A stretch of DNA of 64,000 nucleotides from Phlebotomus papatasi. Taxonomy: Eukaryota > Arthropoda > Insecta > Diptera > Psychodidae. The DNA lies in assembly GCF_024763615.1 (NCBI RefSeq), contig NC_077224.1:49176712-49240711 (forward strand). The letters run 5' to 3'. This document shows, piece after piece, positions 1 to 11,931 of this stretch. The position numbers and the translations under genes were made by a program. Below the pieces are notes generated by a model. It did no database searches. It was not told where the DNA came from and saw only the letters and a list, made by a program, of their open reading frames with translations. Within the stretch, counting starts at the first letter, position 1. Every line of letters begins with the position of its first letter.

Positions 1-301
1 AAGTGGGGCAAAGAGACTTGTCAATACAATTTATTAAGGTGTAATTGAAAAGCCTATATACGCAATATTATAATGAAACCCAGAATATTTTGTTTTGTAA
101 TTTAATTTGTTATATTTTACACAAATACCCTGCGATATTTCTGAATATTTGGTTAGAATTGTTGTATAGCTTTCGATGAACTTAATAATACTAATTTTCT
201 GCAATTGCAATGATATTAGAGTTTAAATTTTTATAATTAAAAAGAATCTATGATTTTGTGTCTTAAAAGTATTGATTCAATTATTAATTTTCTAAACTAA
301 T
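1..301. other. Non-coding AT-rich sequence
   Basis: No exon, RNA gene or clear repeat is recognised in this stretch. Confidence 0.4.
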
Positions 302-1371
302 AGGGGAAGTGCTCATAATTTTGGAGAGTCTGCTTATAAGCATCGAAGTTCCAAGTTTGAAGTGCGATATTTTCTATACTAATTGACATTTCTTGTTACT
401 CTCTTTTCAGAAGGGTTGTTTAGAAACTTAGCAAGCTATTTATCGTCTTATTTTTATTAAAATTAGTTTTAATACGTTTAAAAATGAATTGATAAGTAGA
501 GGTGACCTTGGCTCTTATTTTGGACAACTTGTTTATTAATTTGCCCAACTTGGCTGTAAATTTGGACAGCTAATCCGCCTCAATAGGATGCCCATTGTTC
601 TTCATCTGATGAACCAATCTTACCAAGTCCTCTTCCTGTTCATGTAAGGGAAACGTAGAATGTCACAAGAAGCCCGGAAACTTTCCATATCATTCATTAA
701 AGTGAGTTGACTTCGGTGCTCCAAGTACATGCGGATTCGCTCATTCCCTGACCTTTCCGGGAGCCTTTCAAGGCATTTCTCGCTACATCTCTTTCGTAGA
801 GATGATGCTCCTTTGTTTCTCCAGGCATTTGTCCAACCTAGTCATCACAAAAGCTAAAACTTCGCGAAATTTCGTGAGAAAAACACCTGTCCAAAATAAG
901 AATCATCATCTCACTGGTGAATGTCTTAAAAAATTTCCCATTTTTCACACGAAAAATATAATTCACAAGGCAAATCTCACTTCAGGTCAAATGTACAAAT
1001 CATCAGTAACGTGAATCAACACAATATTCAATGAATATTCAATAATATCACTCAAAAACAGCGAACAAACTTTGTTAGTACTTCATCAAAACTAAATAAG
1101 ACTGAAGTAAGCCACGAAGTTCTGTCATATTTCTCGTAAGCAATTGCTCACACTGAATTTTCAACAAAGCAATTTCAACTCAAATCATATTCAAAATTTA
1201 ACGTATTTAGTGTTAAAATCTTCCAAAAAGAACAAATATTTAGATAGAATTCATTATTCATCAAATATTGGAATAAAAATCCATCATTTTAATCAATTTA
1301 TTTTTAGTGTCCAATGTTATCCTCAAAGTGTCCAAAATAAGAAACTGGACAAAATTATGAGCATTTCCCCT
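302..1371. mobile_element. Decayed DNA transposon with short terminal inverted repeats
   Basis: The left end reads GGGGAAGTGCTCATAATTTT and the right end is its near reverse complement (GAGCATTTCCCCT at 1360-1372). The subterminal sequence (about 340-400 and 1080-1370) resembles both ends of the element split by the BEL insertion at 21918-29449, so the two are probably copies of one family. The minus strand of about 600-850 gives short open stretches but no intact transposase. It is a defective or non-autonomous copy; the family is not named. Confidence 0.5.
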
Positions 1372-2013
1372 AGTTCTATAGCGATTTGGTCCAACTTATG
1401 ATTGTCGTGCCCACAACATAAGGAATTCGTAAAAATTATTTCTACTAAGGGAAGAGTACCAACGATTGGCAGTGTTTCTCGGATCGTCAGGTTAATACTA
1501 CATTGTTGCTCCAAATTAAATGATTTTTTAAAAATTATTAGCTACTTTTTATCATTTAACTCTCACAAGAATACTAATTTTCCCTGAGACACTTGATTAA
1601 ATTCCTGACTATCCGAGGTACAGAGTGCAAGTTCGCAATTACACATATTTTTTATTAATTTATTGTAAAAATTAAAAATTCAAAAGCACAAATATAGTTA
1701 AAGGGATCACTAATGTATCAATTAGCATACATGAAAATACCAAATAATGTTTTGAGGATAATTTCAACTAAATATGGAGCATGTCTCTTAACATTCCGAT
1801 TCGAGGTACTCTTACCTTATTCCTGTTTTTAAATTTATCTGTTCTCAACCGATTTGAATCGATTAATTCTTCATCTATTAGATTGCCTAACTACCTAGAC
1901 ATAATTCATTTGATGTTAAGTCAAAAAATCATTTTCAATTCATGTCCAGATGTTTAACTTCCAGATGACTGAGTATAAAAAAAACTAAATGTTTTTTTTT
2001 TGTAATTTTCAGA
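1372..2013. other. Non-coding sequence
   Basis: Short ORFs here have no recognisable composition or motif. Nothing else is seen. Confidence 0.35.
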
Positions 2014-2185
2014 CATTCAATTCAATTCAATTTGAAGTTTATTTCATGCCTAAAGATACAATGCTGTTTCTATTTAAGGCTATACAAAACTCATCATAAG
2101 TTTTAATTTTGTTTAGATTTATGTGATATAAATTACATAAGTTCAATTACAGTTTTTTTAAATTTATTTAGTGTGTATTCTTCAG

Positions 2186-2442
2186 ATAAGAAGGTCTAGA
2201 AGATGAACTCCCTCCGGATGCGTCAGGGAGTGCAATCCTTTCAGAACAGGAAAACACAAAATTCTTTGCCAAAGCTTTCGACGGTTCAACGCGTCTTCCT
2301 CAGTGGTCAAATCTATGATTTGTCTCTGAAATTTTGTCCGCTCTGTCTGTCCACTACTCCAAATGAGGATTTACAGGGAAAATCGGGAATTCGTCGCAGG
2401 TACTCCTTCTTGGACATTGATCTGAGGTCAACTCTTTCAGAA
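2186..2442. mobile_element. 257-bp insertion inside the retrotransposon 3' UTR
   Basis: Compared with the uninterrupted copy at 34360-34618, this segment is extra and is bounded by TTCAG on both sides (2181-2185 and 2443-2447), consistent with a 5-bp target duplication. It carries one copy of the hairpin module (2274-2303, minus orientation). Confidence 0.45.
2274..2303 (-). other. Hairpin module CTGAGGA / GACG-loop-CGTC / GAAAG
   Basis: On the minus strand the conserved 5' box CTGAGGAA is followed by a GACG...CGTC stem and the 3' box GAAAGC. It is one of ten copies in the window with shared boxes and differing stems. Confidence 0.45.
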
Positions 2443-3059
2443 TTCAGAATTCCTTTTTAAGTTTATAGGAATGCTATTGTAATTAGCTATTGAGTTGAAT
2501 GAAATAGATTTAGTACCATATTTTGTGGTCCTAGGTGGAATATTTATTATATTTCCCTGTCTCCTACTATCTTATGCAAGTTCTAGTAAATTAGATTGTG
2601 TGTGAATTAATTTATGTTTTATTTTGTGAATGTATAATATTTGTTGTACTTTGATTATTTTTTTAATTGGAAGTAACTTTAGTTCTTTATACAAAATTTC
2701 AGAGTTTGTGAGTCTCCTGTGTCTCCTGTACTTAAAAATTATTTTAACAATTTTATTTTGTGTTCTACTGACTTTATTTAACATATCTTTGTTGGCGCCC
2801 ATATCTGGGCTTCATAGCTTAAAATCGGCTCACACAAAGAGTGATATATTGTACGCCTAATATCTTTAGGAATACCCCTGTATTTATTTCTTGCTATGGT
2901 TCCTAGCAGTGACGATAGTTTTTTTTATGATATACGTAAAAACAATTGGCTAAAGATTAAAATTGAACTTTTAATATCTTCGACCTGTTCCAATCCATAT
3001 CAAGTGAACTTTCATATTAATTTTGTAAACTTTATTTGATCTGTCAAACAGAAAGCCAT

Positions 3060-4080
3060 CCGACTCGGAAAGCTTTCAGGTGGATCTTGGACTGCGTCAG
3101 GAGTGTGCTCTATCATCATTATTGTTGTACATGATAGAGCGCAGTAAGGCGCAGAATGTGACTCGTACTGGGCGTTATAGGGTAAGCAAGATTTGGTTCC
3201 TTTTGAATTTTTCGAAATAGAGCTTCAGTTCACTTAACCGTGTTCGTGTTGATACAGGTATGAAGGTTACATGGCTATAGCTAAAAATTAAATGTCAGGG
3301 AAGGAGTGCCATTGAAACAGTTGAAGAAGTTAAGGTATCTCAGGGTGTTATTCACGAGTGACGAGAAGATAGACGCAAAACTGTCGTCGATCGGTCGAGC
3401 TGCGTCAGTAATGAGGCAGCTTGACGGAAGCATAATGAGGAAGGCCGAGCTTAGTCGTTCAGCAAGTTATCGGTTTTCAAAGGTGTGTTCAATCTTTTTC
3501 TTGCACTGAGGAAAAAAAGAGGGTGCTATTAACATTTTTTCCTAAGAAATTTGAAAAAGGTACCTTTAAACCCTAATACACCTAAAAAGGGTAATATTTA
3601 CACCGATTTTGGATCAATACTGCAGGGTAAAATTAACATTTCCGGAATGTTATTTTAACTTTTTCGGATTTTTTTCAGTGTGCTTATGGTCATGAGGTTT
3701 TGATAATGACGGAAAAAGTAAGATCGCGAGTACAAGTTGCCAATATGAGGTACCTCCGGGCGGTTAAGGAAATCACTCGCCGAGATCGAGTAAGGAACGC
3801 AGCTGCTCGAGAGGAGATAAGAGTCGAGGAGTCGCTTCTTCGAATTGAGAGATCGTAATTTTAATAGTATATGATCACGTTCAGAGGATAATGCTGAAAG
3901 ATTCCCAAAAAAAGCCATGCAAGCCATTGTGAAGAGGTGTCGACCTCGGGGCAGATCTAGGACAAGGTGGCTAAAGTAAATTCAAGATCTTGTCTTGGAA
4001 CGCCTTGGGATCGAACCCGAACATCTTCTTGAAGTGCTGGAGGATCGACAGGAGTGGACTGTTTCAAGCGGTGTTGAAAC
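3060..4080 (+). pseudogene. Decayed RTE-like non-LTR retrotransposon, reverse-transcriptase C-terminal half
   Basis: The plus strand encodes, in shifting frames, FQVDLGLRQECALSSLL (3080-3125), YLRVLFTSDEKIDAKLSSIG and MRQLDGSIMRKAELSRSA (3330-3465). After a MITE insertion come YGHEVLIMTEKVRSRVQ (about 3685-3735) and RLGIEPEHLLEVLEDRQEW (4000-4060). The order and wording match the C-terminal part of RTE/BovB-type LINE reverse transcriptases (LRQGC, YLG, VMRQL, LTYGHE, RPRGRPRTRW). Stops and frameshifts make it non-functional. The element at 3504-3680 splits it. Confidence 0.65.
3504..3680. mobile_element. MITE family A, copy 1 (internally deleted)
   Basis: The ends are CACTGAGGAAAAA and TTTTTTTCAGTG, with TG on both sides. 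The interior matches the three other copies (8748, 36821, 38160), including the ACACCGATTTTGGATCAATA stretch or its equivalent. At 177 bp it is shorter than the roughly 250-bp copies. It sits inside the RTE-like fragment, so it is the younger of the two. Confidence 0.65.
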
Positions 4081-4139
4081 GTTAAAAATGATCATTAAGA
4101 AGATGAAACACTCCCTCTGTGAGAATAACCTTTTCTTAT

Positions 4140-4745
4140 TTACTGCCCCCCGTACATATCGACGGTTCCATTACATACTATGCTATCCCAGAATTACAAC
4201 TTTTCAGGAGAGCCATTTGAAGTTAATGATTTCTTATGCTGCCCGTGTATTTTTTTTTTCGAAAGTCTCAAATATCTCGTTACGCGAACATCGGATGACC
4301 ACAAAATTTTCACCAGTGGTAGATCTCGGTCTTAGGAAAAACATACAGTAGAGTCTCGCTATAGTCCATATTTGGTTCCAGATTTGACACTTGGGTCGCA
4401 CTATAGTCCATGTCATTTTTTAAAATTTTCAACGACTTTTAGTATTGAAATTGCTCGACGGCTTCCACTTTCTTTGCGATTGTGGTACTTGTCCTCGCTC
4501 TCTTCATTATGGATCACAATTATCACAACTACTCAAGAAAGTTTGCCAAAAATATTAAAATAATTATGACAACATTGCATGTCGCGTACTAAAAAATATA
4601 ACCTAACTTATAATCAGGTTTTGAAATCAACGGTCGATAAATTGTGGACTATAGAGCGATGGCCTATAGCGGGACTCTACTGTATTTCTCTACGCTAAGT
4701 CGACTTAGCGTAGTATGGAATGGAGCCGTCGATATGTATGGCCAC
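4140..4745. repeat. Inverted repeat flanking a pogo-like MITE
   Basis: GTACATATCGACGGTTCCAT near 4152 is the near reverse complement of the stretch ending at about 4740 (ATGGAGCCGTCGATATGTA). The arms are about 35 bp and bracket the MITE at 4346-4682. This suggests an older palindromic element into which the MITE inserted. Confidence 0.4.
4346..4682. mobile_element. Pogo-like MITE, copy 1
   Basis: Terminal inverted repeats are CAGTAGAGTCTCGCTATAG and CTATAGCGGGACTCTACTG, with TA duplications at 4344-4345 and 4683-4684. The ends match copies at 16607, 21945 and 49489. TA duplication and the CAGTAGACTC start are typical of Tc1/mariner-pogo superfamily ends. It has no coding capacity. Confidence 0.7.
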
Positions 4746-4769
4746 GAAACATACAACCTGAGAAGGGAT

Positions 4770-4835
4770 TTTTCATCGTTTTCGTCCCGAAGTAGGTTGG
4801 AATCAACGCTAAGACGGTGATGTCCACATAAGATT
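4770..4835. repeat. Dispersed repeat containing AACGCTAAGACGG
   Basis: AAGGGATTTTTCATCGTTTT and AATCAACGCTAAGACGGTGAT recur at 9310-9375 and, inverted, at 21270-21350. It may be the 3' tail of the RTE-like element; the family is uncertain. Confidence 0.45.
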
Positions 4836-4839
4836 TGAG

Positions 4840-6957
4840 TCAAAAATATGGCATTTAATAAATAAATAAAAATAGTCTTTCGTAACTGAAAATATAGTAA
4901 ACTTACAGCCAGTCACATGAACAAGATTTTGATGTCTAGTCATCTTCAAAATCAGGGATATTAAATACATCTACCTTATGAATATGAGATCGATCAGAGG
5001 TGTCTGACCGAATTACAGCATTACCATAGACTATGGTTATGAAGTATACATAGCATTAGGACTATTAATGTTTCTCATCTTTTGTCTTATAGGTATATTT
5101 ATTATTTATTTATTAAAGTCACAGACGCCGTAGCTTTAGCATCTTGTTGTGATATTGCGAGACAAATTTTGTGGCTTCCCCCTCACCTTCATCAAGAAAT
5201 TTGTTGACAAATTCAGTATCAGAGAAATATGGTTCACATTTCAGAACAACATTTCATCCATGTATAATGATATTTTGTGCTTAGGAAGACACGCGAAAAT
5301 GACGAAAAGCTCAAAATATTTGTAAATCGATTTCTTGTGCAATGAAATAGGATTTATCTCGGGTAAGTCTTAAGCATGAGCAAAAAAATGCTTCATGTTT
5401 TCTACTCTTTCATTGATGGTGTCTAAATTTAAAGCATAAACAGCCAATCAATCATGTGAAAACTAATTTTATTGATGGCTGGATGAGGCAACATATAGGA
5501 ACGGTATACTCACACAATTTCACCTGTTGAGTGAGAAGAAAAATGCCAAAGAATATTTTTACGGGGTTTACGGGAAGCTCCTTAAGGGGATTTTTTTTTT
5601 GCTTTGAATGGTGTATTAAAATAATAAACACACAAATCACCTTCCTCCACAAATTCACTGAACACCAAGGGTAAACAAAGGGGGAGCGGAAACCACAAAT
5701 AGGAAATTCTAAAAGAATGGAAAATTGTTTTGGGCAGGTAAGGAAGGATGAAGCAATTTTTTTTTTATCTAACCGATTCACACACTAATTGGAAATTTCT
5801 TTTTCTTCTTTCAAAATCACACAAATTCCTTTACTTTGGCACATTTTTGTTCTGGTACACGCTCAAAAGAAAACTTTAATAAAGTGCTTTGAGATGTTTC
5901 TTTATTCTTTACGCTTTCTGGACGACACTTCGTGGAAACCCCCAATTATTTTTCCCACTTTGTACCTCAATCACGCTCCTCTATGTATTTTGTTGTATCA
6001 CTGAGGAACACCAACCGGATATTGAAAGACAAATACGACGACAAAAAAAATATACGGTTCGTTGATGGGGGATGGAAAAATTGTGCGCACTTTGAGGACT
6101 CAACCATGCGACTTGTGCGAAAGTTCGTACGGTACTGAGGAGATGCGGGAAAATTATCAACAACGTTCCAATACTCCGGCCCGGTGGTGTGTTTGTGTTG
6201 GGGAGCAGACAAAGAGAAAGCGCTCTTCGACCTCCACTTGAGAGGCGGTCATGGGGCATAACCCCATTCCTCAAATAAAATACAAATATTATTAATATTG
6301 GCTAGGTAATTTATTTAAAGTGGAAAATATCATTCAGTTACTAAAAGTTACAATCAAGATATTTTTATTTATTTTTTTGTTGAATTCTTGAATATTTTTT
6401 TTATTTTCCATTTTTTACATTTTATTGAATTACTCATATAAATTGTTATAACTTTTTGAACTTTTACAGTCAATAATAGGTGAAATTTCTATTATAATTC
6501 TTACAAAATTTTATGTTCTGTGATCGGGTTCAAACTTAGCTAAAATATGTTACGCAACTCCCTTTATATCACGAATATGTAGGTCATTAAAAGCTTTACT
6601 AAGTCGTCTATCCGATCGTTCTTCCGAGCTAAACATCACAAAGATACCGACAGGTACACTGAACATGAACATCCCTTCCAGAGTATTGAAGATCTGAACC
6701 CTACTTTTTCAATTTTGTCAAATACTTCACCCCTATAGCATGCATCGAGCATAAAATTTAGTATATCCGGGCCCAAAAGCTCTGGATTAGAAAAAAAACC
6801 TTAACCTCTCTAACTTTCTTAACCCGAAATATAGGGGGTCAAAAAAGTTGTTATTGGCCAAATTTTATCATCCAGGGCAATTAAAAAAGATCTTATAAAA
6901 TACCACTTTTTTTTCTAATGTCGGAAGCTCGTAAACATCGTTCGTAACGAAGGTAAA
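4840..6957. other. Intergenic sequence with no recognised gene
   Basis: There are several overlapping short ORFs on both strands (about 5450-6270), none with a recognisable motif. 6120-6260 is locally richer in GC than its surroundings and could be an unrecognised exon or promoter. Nothing firm is seen. Confidence 0.35.
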
Positions 6958-7300
6958 AAGAAATGACCAGTGATAAGCCCAGATAAGCTTATGGTAGCCG
7001 AGATTCTTTAAAGGTGACCCCGCAATGCGTGCAACTCGGGGTGCTTGCAACTCGGAATGCGTGAAAATCCTATTGTGAGTTGAATTTTGGGGGTAAAGAA
7101 ACACGTCGAGCCAATTTTATCCATTTCGGCTAACAAAAAAAAACTTCACTCGATGCGGTTCTTTACCCCCAAAATTGAACTCACAATCGAATTTTCACGC
7201 ATTCCGAGTTGCAAACACTCAAAAATTGTACGCACTTCGAGGTCACCTGTAAAGAATCTTAGCTAGTATAAGCTTATCTGGGATTACCACTGGTTATTTT
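6958..7300. mobile_element. Palindromic element (foldback MITE)
   Basis: The arms 6958-7113 and 7147-7300 are imperfect reverse complements, e.g. CAGATAAGCTTATGGTAGCC on the left against its counterpart in the right arm (AGCTAGTATAAGCTTATCTG). The arms also share GCATTCCGAGTTGCA-type blocks. The spacer is about 33 bp. No ORF of interest is present. Confidence 0.6.
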
Positions 7301-8747
7301 CTATTTTAAACAGTCTGAGTCGACAACAAAAGAAAAAAAAGTTTATTGAAAACGGTTAATAAACATTAACCCATTCAATCAATGTACCAGAAATACTTTG
7401 TTTAGATAGAATGTTCAAATTTTGGGATGAGTAGATGAATTTTTTGAAAAGAATAAATTTTTACCTATTATGGGGGCGCCGGGAGCTTCTGTCAAACAGA
7501 CGTCTTAACGGTCACTGAATTTAAATTCTGTAAATTAATTCATTAAAAACTCTATTGATTTAGGTAGAGTAACTATCCAAGAAAACAAATTGGCAATCAT
7601 AATTTAAATCAGGAAAGAGGATGAAGGCCAATTTTAACAAATTCGACGGGATGTCGCATTTTCCGTCCGCCATTTTGAGCAAAAATTTTCCATGACTTTC
7701 CGCGAAGCGAGATAACAACAACATAATGTATTCCCATCTCTGTCGGACTATTTTTCCCAAGTAATTGAAGGACTAAAGTTACTAAAAATCCTTTCCCGAC
7801 ATCAATTCGAATATATATTGCCCAGAAATAAATCATCTAAAATAACACAATTTGCGTATGATGTATAATACCATGGAAAGGAATGGGTTAAAGATAAAGT
7901 TCGGTCCATTTGAATATAGTAATATCAATATAGTCGATCTCATATATACACTATAGGGGAGGAAGTTGACAGCCTGCACGTAGCTCGAAATTTACAGAAT
8001 TTGTTTTATTTTCGGGTGGCCCTCCCTGCATGCGCTAGGGACTATAATAGTAGTTTCGCCTCCGTTCACACACGAAAGAGAAAAAAACTATCCTAGCGTA
8101 ACCAATGTCAACAGTCGACGCCGTAACACGGCAGCAACAAATGAGACAGATATATACACTATATACTAAAATTTCATCGAAATTGCTTCATAAACAACGA
8201 AAATATGGTCCGATCAAGACATTTTCGATTTTAGCTCAGGTCAGAGAACATCGAAGAAGGAGTGCGACCAACCGTTAGAAAGGTCACGACCTCAGCTACA
8301 TCATATTATAATTTAAAGAAAAAGCATAGTCTGGTTTTAGAAATATTCGAGATCGATTAAACGAAAATCGATTTTTCAATTAATCAGACCTTCGATTAAA
8401 TCGAATGAAATTGAGGTGTTATTAGACTTGTAGTACTCCACGAGAGCTTTCCAAAACACTAAAATTTTTCGAATTCCGATAGTCAGAACCAAAGACATGT
8501 ATCTCCATTTGAAAATTGAATTTTTCAAATGACCTAAAAAATCGCTATCTTGAATGTTTGAAGAAAAAAGAAACTTCGAAGGGTCTATTTTTTAACCGAT
8601 TTAGTTAAATTTTGATTTTTTGGAAAGCTCTTGAAATTCACTTATCTTTCATGCCAGAACATTCTGGAACGGTCATTCCTTTACCAATTTTTGATTTTGA
8701 AATGCTTTTGTGATTTATGAAGCAATTTGATCTCTAGTAGATCAGTA
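7301..8747. other. Intergenic sequence with no recognised gene
   Basis: It is AT-rich with no exon, RNA gene or clear repeat. 8030-8130 is slightly GC-richer, but nothing is identifiable. Confidence 0.35.
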
Positions 8748-9001
8748 CACTGAGAAAAAAAAGACGGTGCGATTAACTTTTTTTCCTGATAACTTTAACA
8801 CTTTTTAAGTGTAAAAATATATCAACATTTTTCAATGTTAATTTTACACCTTTTTAAGGGTAAAATTAACATGAAGAAAGGTAACTTTAATCCATAATAC
8901 ACCTAAAAAGGGTGATATTTACACCGATTTTGGATCAATACTGCAGGGTAAAATTAACATTTCCGGAATGTTATTTTAACTTTTTCGGATTTTTCTCAGT
9001 G
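8748..9001. mobile_element. MITE family A, copy 2 (full length)
   Basis: It is 254 bp with CACTGAGAAAAAAA at the left, CTCAGTG at the right and TA on both sides (8746-8747, 9002-9003). The interior holds repeated TTAACATTTT and TTTTACACC blocks and the stretch GATTTTGGATCAATACTGCA shared with the other copies. Confidence 0.7.
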
Positions 9002-9289
9002 TAAGCACCAAAAATCATGCATAAAACTAATTCACGGAGAAGTCTGTCTTGTAAGTTCGAGCATTCTGCAAAACTGGGACGCTTTGTCGTCTTTTTATTT
9101 GACAAACAAGTGCTATTATTCAAAGAAATGTATTTCATATATTTTTTAGAATAATATTTTTTATTTTATTTTTTTGAATTTTATTTGTTTTTTTTTTACT
9201 AGCTAGTAATCAAACTATCTAGTGGTCTTTCTTTCTCTCTGAATTCTGTCTGACCTATTCCCAAAGTAAATGTAACAATGATATTGTAA

Positions 9290-9375
9290 TAAGTAGCATA
9301 CAGCTTGCGAAGGGACGTTTCCATCGTTTAATCTTGGAGGTAGAAATCAACGCTAAGACGGCGATAGACCCATGG
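9290..9375. repeat. Dispersed repeat containing AACGCTAAGACGG, second copy
   Basis: GAAGGGACGTTTCCATCGTT and AATCAACGCTAAGACGGCGAT match 4770-4835. An 11-nt G run follows at about 9378-9388. Confidence 0.45.
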
Positions 9376-9389
9376 AAAGGGGGGGGGGG

Positions 9390-11793
9390 GTAAAAATCGA
9401 AATTAGATGAAAATAAATTGAATTAAAAATATTGAAATTGAATCCTGTGGTTTTTAGGATTTACATACGACATTATTGTATTATTTGATACAACAAACTT
9501 TACTTTTCTGTGTTGGCCTAAGTAGGGATCAAGCTTGCAACTTTACGATGTACCATTGACAAGGTATGTCTGATGTTCGACAAAATGGGCGTACTCACAG
9601 CAAAAGTTGATATAAGTTGATATGACTGGAAATATTGAGGTTTTATAGCCCATACTTAATCCTCCCTTAAGACTGTACCCGGAGAATCTACTGATATTCA
9701 CCCATCAAAATAATTGCCCTTTTCTCCACTTCATCCAAAATACATCACCTCCACACATCTCTGGCCTTCGGAAAATAACGCCGACCTACGCTATAAATAA
9801 ATCTCGCCTAAAATCAGCAATAAAGGGTATTTTCACAAAAAGGTCATCGACATGCTATTACATTACCACACAAGTACACTAATTGTACATCCAATAGACA
9901 ACTGCAAAGCCTAAATTGATTACAGTTTCGCATTTCAATTTCAACATTGATTGATACATCACGCATTTTGGTTTAAGCTTCCGTATTTACCGAATCGTTT
10001 GCTGTTTGTAAATGTAAAAGTATTTTCAAATGCAATGTCCTCTATTTATACCAGAGTTTAATAATATTTGTTTCTAAATGAAAGGTAATGCTTTATGATA
10101 AATTGAATTAGATGGATTTCCAAGGATTTTGCAAATGTGCAAATTTATTTATTTAAAATAAAAATAAATCCTTAAAGTCAGCGTGAGGATAAATAAACGA
10201 CATCCAGATATACATTTATGATTTATGATTGTATTTAAGAATCTATTTTAAAGAATTAAAAAAAATGTTTATATATTATTCCGATTTCCGATCTCATTAG
10301 GCAAGTAATTCACGAGCAAGAAATAAAAGTTCACAAGTTGTAATATTTATTTAAACTTATAAAAAAATTTACTTGCTTTTTTCTGCTCAAATATGATTAA
10401 GTTTTCTTTAATAAAATGGATATTATATCCAATATAGACCGTATCTAAATTTATAATACTCCTAATCACTCATTATTTGTTCAGTAGAAGAGCACTTGCT
10501 ATATGATACAAGTGCCTCGGGTTCGATATACCTTTAAGTTAGTAAGTGACTTTTCGAACTATAGGCTTTGAAATAGATTTCAGTGAATATTGATTATACG
10601 GATAATAAAAAAAATTAAAAAAACTATAATATTGTAATCCTATAGACTAAATATCCCTCCTACAATAAAGGATGTTTTTTTGGAACACCGTACTATAACT
10701 TCTTATTATTATGTAATAAGACAAAAATTTTAGAAGACTTAGTCTTATTGAAAGAAGGAACAACCGCATCTACTCCGTAAGAAAAACATACCACGAGGGT
10801 GTCACCCTCATAATGTAGAATATCAATATTAACTAATAATTTCTCCATATCTTTTAGAAAATATTTAGCTAAAATTCGCCCCTCTCCACAGGAGAATCAA
10901 TTTGCCATCATGAGCGACAAGGCAGGATATTGGGTTTCATTTCAGATTCTGTTGATTTATGTGCTATTCTCTGTAACTTTACGGATTTCTTTATTTTTTT
11001 TTACTGCTGTTTCTTGCTTGCCTTTTCCAAAGAGTTTTCCGGTCTGAGGATTAGGTCCAGCTGAAATTCACGCTCCCGGCACAGTTTGTTTGAGAAATGA
11101 TATCGTAGAAGGGATCCCATTGCGTTTGGGCATGAATAAATCATTGGTGCTGCAATAAAAGAAGACATTGCTACTGACTGACGGATATAATCACACTTGA
11201 GAGTATGAGGTTTTTATGCCAATCAATTCTTCGCCTCTTTTTATATACCGCCGACAACATAAAAACTTCTTGGAAACCTCTCATTTTCAGATGGAGCTTT
11301 CATTAAACATTTTAAACATAAAGTGACATCTATGTAATAGAAAAAGTCCCTTGCTTTTATGTTTCAGAAAAAAAGTACTAATGACTCTGAGAATGATTTG
11401 TACATTTTCAGAAATAAAATCTTTCTATTGAATTGACTTGAATAGTGACTTAATTTTCTTTTGAAATGACACATATTGATTTTACTGTAAAAAACTTGTG
11501 TCTTAAAAGAACAGTATTATGAATATGTTTTTGCGGAATGCTCGAATTCGTACATTTAATATTGAGTTCTACAAAAATTGATTTATTAAAGTTATTTGAA
11601 CCAGTATATGTTCATATTTCGAAACCAGCTGGAGATTGCAATGATTCAACAGTTTTATTTACTGCAGTATTTTGTTAAATCAACCCAATATTTTTAGTTC
11701 AATCAAAATGATTTACTATTTTTTTTTTTTAAATTGATTCACAACAATTATAGTTATGCTACCTACCAACCGTTCTTGGTCATTTTTCCTAAA
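9390..11793. other. Intergenic sequence; one tRNA-like relic
   Basis: No protein-coding exon is recognised. 10475-10540 contains a D-arm-like GTAGAAGAGC, a GCACTTG...CAAGTGC stem and GGGTTCGATA. This resembles tRNA B-box wording, but the anticodon loop is too long (about 10 nt) and no acceptor stem is found. It is at most a tRNA-derived relic. Confidence 0.3.
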
Positions 11794-11931
11794 GGCGTCT
11801 ACACATTGGGAGCAATTTTCGTCAAAAATTGCGTTTTTGACAGAAATTTGACGTTTCTCCCTACAACTCTGCAGGGAATTTCCTTCAAAAAAGCAATTTT
11901 TGTCAAAAATTGCTCCCAATGTGTAGAGGCC
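11794..11931. mobile_element. MITE family C, copy 1
   Basis: This is a 138-bp near-perfect palindrome. The left end is GGCGTCTACACATTGGGAGC and the right end is GCTCCCAATGTGTAGAGGCC. Copies with the same GGCxTCTACACA ends lie at 34235 and 56575. Confidence 0.7.

Larger units (their letters stand above)
2014..2940 (-). pseudogene. Fragment of a non-LTR retrotransposon (reverse-transcriptase C-terminus and 3' UTR)
   Basis: On the minus strand from about 2940 the translation reads KKLSSLLGTIARNKYRGIPK, then LSYEAQIWA, and after a frameshift near 2800 continues TQNKIVKIIFKYRR and LYKELKLLPI. This is the usual C-terminal pattern of Jockey/CR1-like reverse transcriptases (LSYG-x-x-W, QN+I+, LY+E+LL). 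About 550 bp of 3' UTR follow, ending in short TTGAA-like repeats. The same UTR recurs at 34360-34618. A 257-bp insertion (2186-2442, flanked by TTCAG) interrupts it. It is a dead, 5'-truncated, frameshifted copy; the exact clade is uncertain. Confidence 0.6.
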
